Source of the DNA: Prolixibacteraceae bacterium
GTDB taxonomy: Bacteria; Bacteroidota; Bacteroidia; Bacteroidales; Prolixibacteraceae
Reading direction: 5' to 3'
DNA: 35,086 nt
Assembly: GCA_016649735.1 (NCBI GenBank)
Contig: JAENXA010000003.1
Span: forward strand, 1 to 35,086
A program made the position numbers and the translations under genes. The notes below the pieces were generated by a model. That model saw only the letters and a list, made by a program, of their open reading frames with translations, had not been told where the DNA came from and did not search any database. Shown here piece by piece: positions 1-8,412 of this stretch (position 1 is the stretch's first letter; every line of letters begins with the position of its first letter).

Positions 1-120
1 ATCATAATCATTATCCTTTCATATCTTTAATTAAACAATAGCTGAATATAATGAATAAAATCAAGACAAAAAATGTTTGACAACACCGATTAACACTGTT
101 TAACAAGAATTCAGTTATTT

Positions 121-897
121 TTATTTTATTGATTTTACAAATTTCTCAATCTTTTCATCAAGTGTTCCTTCCTGACTTACGGCTTTAACAAATGCACTAC
201 CTATAATTGCTCCCTGAGCATATTTACAGGCATTATCAAAAGTCTTATGATTTGAAATTCCGAATCCGATAAGTCTCCTGTTTTTAAGTTTCATATTATT
301 AACCCGCTGAAAATATTCCGTTGAATAATCAGAAACATTTTTCTTTGCTCCTGTAGTTGAGGATGTGGAAACCATATATATAAAACCGGTTGAAGCATCA
401 TCAATTTCATGTAATCTTTTTTCTGAAGTTTCAGGGGTAATAAGTAAAACGTTATGCAAATTGTATTTTTCAAAAAAAGATTTGAAAGATCGGTTGTATT
501 CATTAAGAGGCAGGTCAGGAAGTATCATTCCGTCTATTCCAATTTCATTACATTTTTTACAGAATGCTTCGATTCCATAACTAATAACAGGATTAAGATA
601 GCCCATTACTATTAAAGGAATACGTACACTCTTACGGATGTCTTTTAACTGTTCAAAAATACATTTTACAGATATACCGTTTTGCAAAGCTATATGACTA
701 CTTCCCTGAATAACCGGACCGTCAGCTAAAGGATCAGAAAATGGTATTCCTATTTCAATAAGATCTACTCCATGTTTTTCAAGTCCCTGTATTGTTGGAA
801 CGGTATCGTCCAGTTTAGGGTATCCGGCAGTAAAATAAACGGATAAAATATTTTTTTTATCTCCCTGAAAAAGCTTATTTATTCTATTTGTTATCAT
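121..897 (-). CDS. trpA: Tryptophan synthase alpha chain
   Basis: TrpA cleaves indole-3-glycerol phosphate to indole and glyceraldehyde 3-phosphate in the cytosol and channels indole to TrpB. At 258 residues it is close to the usual length. The TIM-barrel catalytic acids are visible: Glu48 in LIEIGIPFSDP and Asp59 in PLADGP. GMILPDLP and the phosphate-binding segment VSTSSTTGAKK follow. It is the last gene of the trp operon, 9 bases after trpB, so it should be co-transcribed. The 120 bases downstream are AT-rich and show no convincing terminator stem. Identification is firm. Confidence 0.97.
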   Translation of the reverse strand: MITNRINKLFQGDKKNILSVYFTAGYPKLDDTVPTIQGLEKHGVDLIEIGIPFSDPLADGPVIQGSSHIALQNGISVKCIFEQLKDIRKSVRIPLIVMGYLNPVISYGIEAFCKKCNEIGIDGMILPDLPLNEYNRSFKSFFEKYNLHNVLLITPETSEKRLHEIDDASTGFIYMVSTSSTTGAKKNVSDYSTEYFQRVNNMKLKNRRLIGFGISNHKTFDNACKYAQGAIIGSAFVKAVSQEGTLDEKIEKFVKSIK

Positions 898-906
898 AAT
901 ATCTAA

Positions 907-2106
907 TTATTTTGTCTGATATTTCTCGTCATCAAAATATTTCAGATATGTTTCCATATCCTTATCTCCACGTCCGGAAATGTTAACGACATTGACATCA
1001 TCCGGATTCATTTTAATTTTGTCAAGAGCTGCAAGTGCATGTGCTGATTCAAGAGCAGGAATAATTCCTTCAAGTCTGGTCAGAAGAAATGCTGCTTTAA
1101 GAACTTCTGTATCAGTGGCTGCAAGGTATTTTGCACGCCCTGTTTCATATAAATGAGAATGAAGCGGACCTATTCCAGGATAATCCAGCCCGGCTGAAAT
1201 AGAATATGGTTCTGTTATCTGCCCATCATCAGTCTGCATCAGGTAAGATCTTGCACTATGCAGAACACCGGGACGACCTATCGCCAAAGTTGCTGCACTT
1301 TGTTTGGTATGAATACCTTTCCCTGCTGCCTCTACTCCTATTAGTTCAACCTTTGTATCATCAAGAAAATGGTAAAAAGCACCGGCTGCATTTGATCCGC
1401 CGCCTACGCAGGCAATTACCCTTGTAGGGAGTTCACTTCCTGTTTGCTCCATTAACTGCCATCTCATTTCCTCACTAATAACAGACTGAAAATGAGTAAC
1501 CATGTCAGGATAAGGATGTGGTCCCACTGCCGATCCTATAATATAATGGGTATCTTCAGGATGATTAATCCAGTCACGCATAGCTTCATTTGTAGCATCC
1601 TTTAATGTTTTGTTTCCTGAATCTACAGTAACAACCTTTGCTCCAAGCATACGCATTTTTTTAACATTGGGAGCTTGTCTTTCTACATCTACCCTACCCA
1701 TGTATACTACACAAGGCATTCCTTTTAGAGCACAAACCGTAGCCGTTGCAACACCATGTTGTCCTGCACCTGTTTCTGCTATAATTCTTTTCTTCCCAAG
1801 AGCTCTTGCCAGAATAATTTGTCCTACAGTATTATTAATCTTATGAGCACCTGTATGATTAAGGTCTTCACGCTTAAGATAAATTTTACTATTGTAATGT
1901 TCTGACATACGCTCTGCATAATACAATGGGGAAGGACGTCCTACATAATCTTTTAGCAGATGTGCAAATTCCTCTTTAAATTCTTTTGAATTTATAATCC
2001 TTAAATAATTATCCTGTAATTCCTTAATATTAGGATACATGAGTTCGGGGATAAATGCACCTCCGAATTCTCCGTAATAACCTTCTTTATTAACCTTATA
2101 TGACAT
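907..2106 (-). CDS. trpB: Tryptophan synthase beta chain
   Basis: TrpB is the PLP-dependent subunit that condenses indole with serine to make tryptophan. The PLP lysine is Lys89 in HTGAHKINN. The ETGAGQHG segment carries the catalytic glutamate, and CVGGGSNAAGAF binds the cofactor phosphate. The length, 399 residues, is normal for the TrpB1 type. It sits between trpF and trpA rather than at the head of the operon, where many Bacteroides are recalled to carry it. A 190-base gap before it holds a good promoter match, so trpBA may also be transcribed independently of the attenuated main promoter. Confidence 0.97.
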   Translation of the reverse strand: MSYKVNKEGYYGEFGGAFIPELMYPNIKELQDNYLRIINSKEFKEEFAHLLKDYVGRPSPLYYAERMSEHYNSKIYLKREDLNHTGAHKINNTVGQIILARALGKKRIIAETGAGQHGVATATVCALKGMPCVVYMGRVDVERQAPNVKKMRMLGAKVVTVDSGNKTLKDATNEAMRDWINHPEDTHYIIGSAVGPHPYPDMVTHFQSVISEEMRWQLMEQTGSELPTRVIACVGGGSNAAGAFYHFLDDTKVELIGVEAAGKGIHTKQSAATLAIGRPGVLHSARSYLMQTDDGQITEPYSISAGLDYPGIGPLHSHLYETGRAKYLAATDTEVLKAAFLLTRLEGIIPALESAHALAALDKIKMNPDDVNVVNISGRGDKDMETYLKYFDDEKYQTK

Positions 2107-2210
2107 ATTGTTTATTTAATCTATTATACATTCTATATCTATTATTAAAATCAAGCACATTTTCATTAATCTGAAATAAACTATGAGTGCTGTTAATATT
2201 TTATCTTTGA

Positions 2211-2240
2211 CAAAATTAATAATCACTGATAATAATCAAC
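2211..2240 (-). promoter_or_regulatory. Candidate internal promoter of trpBA
   Basis: Read on the minus strand, TAATTTTG at 2218-2211 is an exact match to the Bacteroidetes -7 consensus TAnnTTTG. GTTG at 2240-2237 sits 18 bases upstream as a -33 element, where 19-21 is typical. Transcription would start near 2204, about 100 bases before the trpB ATG. The gap is much longer than most others in this operon. This is a sequence match only. Confidence 0.45.
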
Positions 2241-2296
2241 CCTTATTCCTTCACAACATCTATATGTAACTTTTTCTTCATTTAAATCTACCTATG

Positions 2297-2944
2297 TTAT
2301 TTTTGAACAGATTGTATAAATGCAGCAACTTTTTTGGAATCCTTATATCCTGGTTCAATCTCAAAACCGCTGTTTACATCAACAGCAAAACAAAAAGTAT
2401 GATTGAATTTGTTTATTTCATCTGCATCTGATAGTCCTATCCCTCCACTTAAAAAAAACGGTACCGGCCCTTTATAATTATTTAAAACAGACCAGTTAAA
2501 CTTTTTACCATTACCTCCATAAAATTTTTCCTTAGTATCAAACAGAAAGTAATCTACAAAAGTCTCATATTTTTTTAAGATATTAAAATCAAAGTCCTCT
2601 CCTACTGAAAACACCTTAATAACTTTAATATTTTTCTCCCGAAGTTCTTTACATTCTTCCATACTTTCCTTTCCATGAAGCTGAATAATATCAAGATGAT
2701 ATTTTTTTTGAATGGAAATAATGTTTTTGGGAGTTTCATTTACAAAAACACCAACTTTTAAAATTCCTACAGATACATTGTCAAAAACAGAAGGATCCGG
2801 ATCTTCTCCTATGTATCTTGAAGAACCACTGAAAAATATAAATCCCATATAATCCGGCTTTGCCTGACAAATCTGAGAGATATTTTCAGCATCCCTCATT
2901 CCGCAGACTTTAACCTTTAATCTTTTGCATTTTACTGAATTCAT
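2297..2944 (-). CDS. trpF: Phosphoribosylanthranilate isomerase
   Basis: TrpF catalyses the Amadori rearrangement of N-(5'-phosphoribosyl)-anthranilate to CdRP, a cytosolic TIM-barrel reaction. The catalytic base Cys14 is in VKVCGMRD and the catalytic acid Asp189 in FAVDVNSGFE. QLHGKES and FLSGGIG mark other barrel strands. The length of 215 residues is typical. It follows trpC by 7 bases, so the two should be translated from one message. It is a separate gene here, not a TrpC-TrpF fusion as in enterobacteria. Confidence 0.96.
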   Translation of the reverse strand: MNSVKCKRLKVKVCGMRDAENISQICQAKPDYMGFIFFSGSSRYIGEDPDPSVFDNVSVGILKVGVFVNETPKNIISIQKKYHLDIIQLHGKESMEECKELREKNIKVIKVFSVGEDFDFNILKKYETFVDYFLFDTKEKFYGGNGKKFNWSVLNNYKGPVPFFLSGGIGLSDADEINKFNHTFCFAVDVNSGFEIEPGYKDSKKVAAFIQSVQK

Positions 2945-2951
2945 GATTTTT

Positions 2952-3740
2952 CTATTTTCTAATATTTTTAATGAATTTAAAACATGCTTCAGCAGGATCT
3001 TCAGCCTTCATAAAATTTTCTCCCAGTAGAAATCCACTATAGCCTGTTTTTTTAAGTTTCAGAATACTCTCAACCGAAGAGATACCGCTTTCAGAAATTC
3101 TTACCGGATAAGAAGGCAACAAAGGGAACAGACGTACAGAAGTCTTAATATCAACATTAAACGTTTTTAAATCCCTGTTATTCACTCCTATTAAATCAAC
3201 CCCAGACGGTACTTTCTCAATTTCTTCCTCTTTATGAACTTCTGCAAGAACTTCAAGTTTTAGTTCTGCAGCTACTCCTGAGAGTTCTTCCATCTGTGAT
3301 TTTGTGAGACTTGCAGCAATAAGCAATATAACATCAGCACCAAAAGCTTTGGCCTGATATATCTGATAAGAATCTAATATAAAATCCTTACGCAATATTG
3401 GAATCAAAGGATTTGCTTTTCTTGCTTTTACTAAATTTTCTAAAGATCCTCCAAAAAAAAGTTTATCTGTAAGTACAGAAAGTCCGGAGACACCAGCTTT
3501 TACATAACCCATAGTAACTTCCTCAACTTTTGCTCCGGAATGAATAATTCCTTTTGACGGTGATTTAACCTTAAATTCTGAAATAATTCCTGATGCATCA
3601 GCTTTTTTAAGATTAGAGGTAAGCGAATTAATCCGGCGATTAAAAAAAGGTTTATCCTTTAGCTCATTAATGCTAAATTTCTTTTTCGCTTTTTCTATCT
3701 CTAAAAGTTTCTCTCTGTTGATTTTATCCAGTATAAACAT
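2952..3740 (-). CDS. trpC: Indole-3-glycerol phosphate synthase
   Basis: TrpC closes the indole ring, converting CdRP to indole-3-glycerol phosphate with loss of CO2 and water. The active-site segment SEFKVKSPSKG (residues 54-64) holds Glu55 and Lys57. Lys117 is in ILRKDFI, the loop LIGVNNRDLKTF follows, and ISESGIS holds a further catalytic glutamate. At 262 residues it is a normal single-domain enzyme. It lies 57 bases after trpD and 7 before trpF within the trp operon. Confidence 0.96.
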   Translation of the reverse strand: MFILDKINREKLLEIEKAKKKFSINELKDKPFFNRRINSLTSNLKKADASGIISEFKVKSPSKGIIHSGAKVEEVTMGYVKAGVSGLSVLTDKLFFGGSLENLVKARKANPLIPILRKDFILDSYQIYQAKAFGADVILLIAASLTKSQMEELSGVAAELKLEVLAEVHKEEEIEKVPSGVDLIGVNNRDLKTFNVDIKTSVRLFPLLPSYPVRISESGISSVESILKLKKTGYSGFLLGENFMKAEDPAEACFKFIKNIRK

Positions 3741-3797
3741 CTTTTGTATAATTTATGTTACATAAATTAAAAGGTTTCAAAGTCCATGAACCTTTTA

Positions 3798-4790
3798 TTA
3801 ATCATTAAGCAAAACAGCCTTTAAATGCTGAAGTGCTCTTCCGCTTTCCAATGATTCTTTTGCCATAGCTACACATTCTAAAAGTTCCTTTTCGGGATAT
3901 ACTGTTTTTATTCCCATAGCTGCATTGGCTATAACTACATGATTCTGATCTTCTTCTCCTTTTCCTTCCAGAATTTTATGAAAAATAGTAGCCGCCTCTT
4001 TTACAGTTTTTCCTCCTGAAAGTTTTTTTGGATCTACTTTCTTAAAGCCAAAATCAGCGGGAGTGATTTTTTTCTCTTTTCCGTTAAAAGAGAAGGAAAT
4101 ATTATCAGTAAGAGAAATTTCATCATATCCGTCAAGACTGTTAATAACAGAACAATGTACGTCATCACCCTGATTCAGCCCTTTATAAAGATCAAAATTT
4201 TCACGATTGTTTGTGCCATACATCTGATATCTGGGTGATGAAGGATTTATTATCGGACCCAGTATATTGAAAAATGTCGGAAATGGTAATGATTTCCTTA
4301 TGGGTGCTACTTTCCCAATTACCGGATGAAACAATGGAGCATGCATAAAGCAGAATCCGCTTTTGTCCAGATATTTTTTTAATTCTTGTTCATCATTGGT
4401 AAATTTATAACCAAAATATTCCAGCACATTTGAAGCTCCGCTTACAGATGTAGCAGCATAATTCCCGTGTTTAACAATATTAATTCCCACTCCCGAAACT
4501 ATGAAAGCTGAAAGGGTGGATATGTTAAAGGTGTTTTTGCAATCTCCGCCTGTTCCTACTATTTCCAGTCCATCATATAAAGACAGATCTACCTGAGAAC
4601 TCATTTCAATCATAGCTTTACGGAATCCTGATAATTCGGTTGCTGTAAGTGGTCTCATTTTATAGACTGTTAGAAAAGCTGCAAATTCTTCATTACAATA
4701 CATTCCTTTTCCAAAATTGATTAATACCTGATAGGCTTGTTCCTGACTCAGATTTTTTCCTGAAAACAAATATTCTAATATATCTTTCAT
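3798..4790 (-). CDS. trpD: Anthranilate phosphoribosyltransferase
   Basis: TrpD transfers phosphoribose from PRPP to anthranilate. The PRPP/Mg motif GTGGDCKNTFN is at residues 79-89 and the anthranilate-side motif KHGNYAATS at 107-115. The enterobacterial consensus has KHGNR and GSAD where this protein has KHGNY and GASN; I recall similar variants in Bacteroidetes and do not read them as loss of function. The 330-residue length is normal, with no fused glutaminase domain. A 118-base AT-rich gap separates it from trpG, with no clear hairpin or second leader in it. Confidence 0.95.
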   Translation of the reverse strand: MKDILEYLFSGKNLSQEQAYQVLINFGKGMYCNEEFAAFLTVYKMRPLTATELSGFRKAMIEMSSQVDLSLYDGLEIVGTGGDCKNTFNISTLSAFIVSGVGINIVKHGNYAATSVSGASNVLEYFGYKFTNDEQELKKYLDKSGFCFMHAPLFHPVIGKVAPIRKSLPFPTFFNILGPIINPSSPRYQMYGTNNRENFDLYKGLNQGDDVHCSVINSLDGYDEISLTDNISFSFNGKEKKITPADFGFKKVDPKKLSGGKTVKEAATIFHKILEGKGEEDQNHVVIANAAMGIKTVYPEKELLECVAMAKESLESGRALQHLKAVLLND

Positions 4791-4908
4791 TTTTTATATT
4801 TTATAATAATCTTTTTTAATCCAATTTGGAGATTTTTATATTTTTCTCTAATTGATAGTTAAGAATTAACATATAGAGTCTCTACAAATTATTTTTATCC
4901 ACAAAAAA

Positions 4909-5478
4909 TTAACTGTGTATCCAGTTATCTATAATTTTTTCACCAAGCGGAGTGAGAACTGATTCGGGATGAAACTGAACTCCCCTGACATCGTATTTTT
5001 TATGTTTTAACGACATTATCCGTCCCTCTTTATCTTCAGCTGTAACTTCAAGACAATCAGGAAAATCTTTTTGATCTACTATCCAGGAGTGGTAATGTCC
5101 TCCCTGAAATTCCAGGGGAATATCCTTATATAAAACAGGATCTGATTTTTTCTGAATTATAGGAGTAGCGACGCCATGAAATACATGTTTCATATTCGAA
5201 AGATGAGCCCCAAATACCTCACCTATGGCCTGATGACCAAGACAAACGCCTAAAATACTTTTATATGGTGCGTATTTTCTGATGATGTCCATTAAAGAAC
5301 CAGCTTCTACAGGAATTCCCGGTCCTGGAGAAAGAATAATTTTATCATACTTCTCCAGATCATCAGGAGCTATTTCGTCATTACGAAATACATCAACTTT
5401 CAGTCCCGACAATTTTTTTACATCTTCAACAAGATTGTAAGTAAAGGAATCGTAATTGTCTATTATAACTATTTTCAT
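4909..5478 (-). CDS. trpG: Anthranilate synthase glutamine amidotransferase component
   Basis: TrpG hydrolyses glutamine and supplies ammonia to TrpE. It is a class I amidotransferase of 189 residues with the full triad: Cys79 in GVCLGHQAIG, and His170 and Glu172 in QFHPESVLT. The oxyanion loop SPGPGIP is at 50-56. It is a stand-alone subunit, 44 bases after trpE. In many bacteria the same protein also serves PabB for folate synthesis; no pabB is present in this window, so that dual role is only a possibility. Confidence 0.95.
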   Translation of the reverse strand: MKIVIIDNYDSFTYNLVEDVKKLSGLKVDVFRNDEIAPDDLEKYDKIILSPGPGIPVEAGSLMDIIRKYAPYKSILGVCLGHQAIGEVFGAHLSNMKHVFHGVATPIIQKKSDPVLYKDIPLEFQGGHYHSWIVDQKDFPDCLEVTAEDKEGRIMSLKHKKYDVRGVQFHPESVLTPLGEKIIDNWIHS

Positions 5479-5522
5479 TGAGTATATATTTTATATCTTT
5501 TTTATTACCTGTAAGAAATTAT

Positions 5523-6932
5523 TTATTCCATCTTATTGGCATTTTCAAGTGCCTCTTTTAAGGCTGCAAGTTTATTGTTTACTTCCTGTAATTCATTTTC
5601 CTCAACAGAAGCAGCAACTATTCCTGCACCGGCCTGATAATAAAGTGTTCCCCCTTTACTAAGGAATGAACGAATCATTATAGCATGATTTAGCGTATCA
5701 TTGAATCCGATAAAACCGATTGTCCCTGCATAAAACCCCCTGCACTGGTTCTCATATTGATCAATTAATTGCATGGCTCTAAGTTTTGGTGCTCCTGAAA
5801 GTGTACCGGCAGGAAAACAATCTCCCAATACTTTCATCATATTATAATTATCGGGTAACTTACCGGAAACTTCAGATACAAGATGAAGAACATGTGAGAA
5901 ATACTGAACTCCCATAAAATCGTCTACACGTACACCTTCTGCATTGCGACTGACATCATTTCTTGCCAAATCAACAAGCATAGTATGCTCAGCTTTTTCT
6001 TTAGGATCCTTGCATAATTTACGGGCAAGTTCCCTGTCTTTCTCATCATCTCCTGTACGGCGGAATGTTCCGGCTATTGGATTGCTTATAACTCTGCCTT
6101 TCTGAATACGGACTGTTGATTCGGGACTTGATCCGAAAAGTCGATAATCTCCGTAATCAAAATAAAACAAATATGGTGAAGGATTTACTGAACGAAGAGC
6201 ACGATATACATTGAACTCGTCTCCTTTAAATTTCTGTGAAAACTGACGGGAAAGTACTACCTGAAAAACATCTCCGCGAAAACAATGCTGTTTCCCTTTT
6301 TTTACCATATATAAATAATCCTCATCTGTCATATTCGATTTTTCTTCACCTTCTGTCTTAAAATTTGTTTTCTGAAATGTAAGATTATTAAGAAGTGATT
6401 CTATTTTCTCCATCTCAGAATTCTCTTCATCAGGAAGATTTTCAATAAGTGTAATCAGATCTCTTGTATGATCAATCGCTATAACATATTTATATAAACA
6501 ATAGCAGACTTCAGGAATATCATATTCTTCTTTCTTTTCTGACTTAATATCCAGTTTCTCAAAATATTTAATACTGTCGTAACTAAGATATCCAAATAAT
6601 CCGTTGGCTGCGGTTTTATTATTATCTCCTGAAAGTTTAAATGAATGATAAAAATCATTTAAAATATTTGCCAGTTCATGATGTCCTTCGATTTCAACTT
6701 CACTGTTTTTGTTCCCCGGCTGATTAAGAATTACTTTTCCTTCACTTACTTTTAAGCAATACATAGGTTTTAGACAAATATAAGAGCAGGCATTCTCTTT
6801 TCCATGATAATCGGAACTTTCAAGAAGAATTGATTTCTTATAAATATTCCTGAATTTTAAATAGACGCTTACAGGAGTGAGTACATCTGCAAGAATAGTT
6901 TTTGTTGTAACTTTTATTTTAACGGGTTTCAT
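5523..6932 (-). CDS. trpE: Anthranilate synthase component I
   Basis: TrpE makes anthranilate from chorismate using ammonia from TrpG and is the committed, feedback-inhibited step. The chorismate-binding domain fills the C-terminal two thirds: GSSPE, NPIAGTFRRTG, HTMLVDLARND, FPAGTLSGAPK and FYAGTIGF are all present. The N-terminal LLES motif (residues 36-39) matches the tryptophan-binding site of feedback-sensitive TrpE proteins, so allosteric inhibition is likely retained. PabB is the main alternative, but LLES and the trp context favour TrpE. It is the first structural gene after the leader attenuator. Confidence 0.96.
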   Translation of the reverse strand: MKPVKIKVTTKTILADVLTPVSVYLKFRNIYKKSILLESSDYHGKENACSYICLKPMYCLKVSEGKVILNQPGNKNSEVEIEGHHELANILNDFYHSFKLSGDNNKTAANGLFGYLSYDSIKYFEKLDIKSEKKEEYDIPEVCYCLYKYVIAIDHTRDLITLIENLPDEENSEMEKIESLLNNLTFQKTNFKTEGEEKSNMTDEDYLYMVKKGKQHCFRGDVFQVVLSRQFSQKFKGDEFNVYRALRSVNPSPYLFYFDYGDYRLFGSSPESTVRIQKGRVISNPIAGTFRRTGDDEKDRELARKLCKDPKEKAEHTMLVDLARNDVSRNAEGVRVDDFMGVQYFSHVLHLVSEVSGKLPDNYNMMKVLGDCFPAGTLSGAPKLRAMQLIDQYENQCRGFYAGTIGFIGFNDTLNHAIMIRSFLSKGGTLYYQAGAGIVAASVEENELQEVNNKLAALKEALENANKME

Positions 6933-6964
6933 ATTTATATTTTTTGATTATTCGTAATAACAGA

Positions 6965-6998
6965 AAAGCGGCTTACCGTGTTAACGATAAGCCGCTTT
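6965..6998 (-). terminator. Attenuator terminator of the trp operon
   Basis: An 11-bp perfect stem, AAAGCGGCTTA (6965-6975) against TAAGCCGCTTT (6988-6998), extends through CGT/ACG after one mismatch to a GTTA loop. On the minus strand it is followed by the U-rich TCTGTTATT. It lies 33 bases upstream of the trpE ATG and 30 bases downstream of the leader peptide stop, the expected place for an attenuator. Confidence 0.85.
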
Positions 6999-7028
6999 GT
7001 TAATATTTTAAACAATAGGATACGACAG

Positions 7029-7166
7029 CTACATCTTCTCACGGATTAGTAAAAAGTTTAGTTGCCACCACCATATGTTAAGTAATATATTCATATTATC
7101 TTTTAATATTTTAAAAAACCAATATGGCTTTCCTTCTTTTGAAGGATCCCACCACGAATTGGCCAT
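7029..7166 (-). CDS. trpL: trp operon leader peptide
   Basis: This is a 45-codon reading frame that begins MANSWWDPSKEGKPYWFF and ends with a UAG stop. It contains six tryptophans: two adjacent codons at 7149-7154, one at 7119-7121 and three in a row at 7065-7073. Such enrichment for the rarest amino acid, directly between a promoter and a terminator hairpin in front of trpE, is the signature of ribosome-mediated attenuation. The frame could extend further upstream to 7223, but that would run into the predicted promoter, so the ATG at 7166 is preferred. Weinberg and co-workers described a Bacteroid-trp RNA motif upstream of trp genes in this phylum; this leader may be a member, which I could not test. 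Confidence 0.85.
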   Translation of the reverse strand: MANSWWDPSKEGKPYWFFKILKDNMNILLNIWWWQLNFLLIREKM

Positions 7167-7193
7167 ATTGTATCTTTTTTGTTTTATTATTAC

Positions 7194-7225
7194 AAATGAA
7201 AAAAAAATAATCTTAATAACCAAAA
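7194..7225 (-). promoter_or_regulatory. Main trp operon promoter
   Basis: On the minus strand TTTTG (7225-7221), a 19-base spacer and TTCATTTG (7201-7194) match the Bacteroidetes promoter TTTG-N19-21-TAnnTTTG with one mismatch in the -7 box. The start would be near 7187, about 20 bases before the leader peptide ATG. It lies just past the stop codon of the upstream PHP gene. Confidence 0.6.
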
Positions 7226-7238
7226 ATAATCTTAAATT

Positions 7239-8336
7239 TTATTCATTTGGTATTCCCAGATCAACAGATAATTCTTTCCCTTTCATTGTAAGAATATTTT
7301 TTACTATATAGAATAATTTCAGTACAGGAACCTGATTAAGTTCACCAGAAAGACCGTAAAGCTCAACAGCTGTAGTAGAATGCGGTTTCAGAACAATGTC
7401 TTCGGGACACGAAAAACCTACAGAAGGCTGACGTCTGTGAAGATAAAAAGGTATATCGCTTTTATTATTAATACGTATTTGCTTTACTCCCTGATCTTCA
7501 AGTATTATATTATTATTTACAATTTCTATTGAATTTTTAAAAACAGGAACAATAAATTTTTCATTTCCAATTAATGTATCTCCAAAATATATGGCTGTAC
7601 GTTGTTTTAGTAATGCTTCTTTAACCGCAGATTCACTTCTTCCGGTAGCAAAAACTAAAGTAATGGGGCGATGTCCTTCAGGAAATTCAAGACCAGATGG
7701 GCCCTTTATATCAGAACCTGCAAGAATAGTAAGATTCTTTTCATTAGCCATATTCCCGGCTACAGGGAAATAACGGTCATGTTTATAAACTTCCACTCCT
7801 TTAAGTATGCTATTGTCCAGTAATCGAATCTGTTCCGGAAACCAGGATGAAGATGTTTGTTCTGCGGAATTACTCAGAAAAAGAAATGCTCCTTGATCCT
7901 TTACTTCTTCACAAAATTCACCCCAGTTTTCCCTTCTCAAAAGATTTGCATTCTTAATAAACAAAAGTAACAAATGACCTGGAGGCATCTGTCTATATAA
8001 TTCTGCTCCTCTGATAAGAATTATACCTGTTTGTTCTGCAAGTGGTCTGGCTATTTCATAAGATCGGTTATTATCTTCATTTACGTCCTTATTATGAGGA
8101 TGATATCCGATAGGATCAGTAATAGCTATAACATCAAGTCCTTCCCGCCAGGCTTCCTGAACCCTTACAGTAGGCCATACTTCCCCATCTGAAAATATAC
8201 TGTGCATCTGAAAATCACACTTCAATGTCTGATATCCGGGTATATTTGGAATGTTTATCTCTTTTCTTGTTTGTGCTGACAATGAAAAAACATTAAAAAG
8301 AACTAAAACTGATAAAACGATCTTTAAGTTTGTCAT
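7239..8336 (-). CDS. Secreted PHP-domain protein, Sb-PDE-like, probably catalytically inactive
   Basis: The 365-residue product starts with a signal peptide (residues 1-21, ending FSLSAQ) and should be exported to the periplasm. The body follows the Sb-PDE-type PHP phosphodiesterase pattern common in Bacteroidetes: NIPGYQTLKCDF, SDGEVWPTVRV, EAWREGLD, GAELYRQMPPGH. Several residues expected to bind metal are replaced: Gln43 in DFQMHS (usually HxH), Pro75 after TD (usually His), SNSAE near 155-159 (usually NHP) and Lys211 in SDIK (usually His). His45, Asp50, Glu112 and His121 remain. It lies 76 bases after znuB; TATTTTTG at 8394-8387 is an exact -7 match but lacks a well-placed -33 box. The substrate is unknown. 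Confidence 0.75.
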   Translation of the reverse strand: MTNLKIVLSVLVLFNVFSLSAQTRKEINIPNIPGYQTLKCDFQMHSIFSDGEVWPTVRVQEAWREGLDVIAITDPIGYHPHNKDVNEDNNRSYEIARPLAEQTGIILIRGAELYRQMPPGHLLLLFIKNANLLRRENWGEFCEEVKDQGAFLFLSNSAEQTSSSWFPEQIRLLDNSILKGVEVYKHDRYFPVAGNMANEKNLTILAGSDIKGPSGLEFPEGHRPITLVFATGRSESAVKEALLKQRTAIYFGDTLIGNEKFIVPVFKNSIEIVNNNIILEDQGVKQIRINNKSDIPFYLHRRQPSVGFSCPEDIVLKPHSTTAVELYGLSGELNQVPVLKLFYIVKNILTMKGKELSVDLGIPNE

Positions 8337-8412
8337 AGTTTAATTTATAAAACTAAATTAGGAATTATTGTTCAATTTTCTGCGTACAAAAATAAACTAA
8401 TTATATTTATGA

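Noticed and set aside
2107-2210. A 14-codon frame (MKMCLILIIDIECI) before trpB as a second leader peptide
   Set aside because: It has no Trp codons and no terminator hairpin follows.
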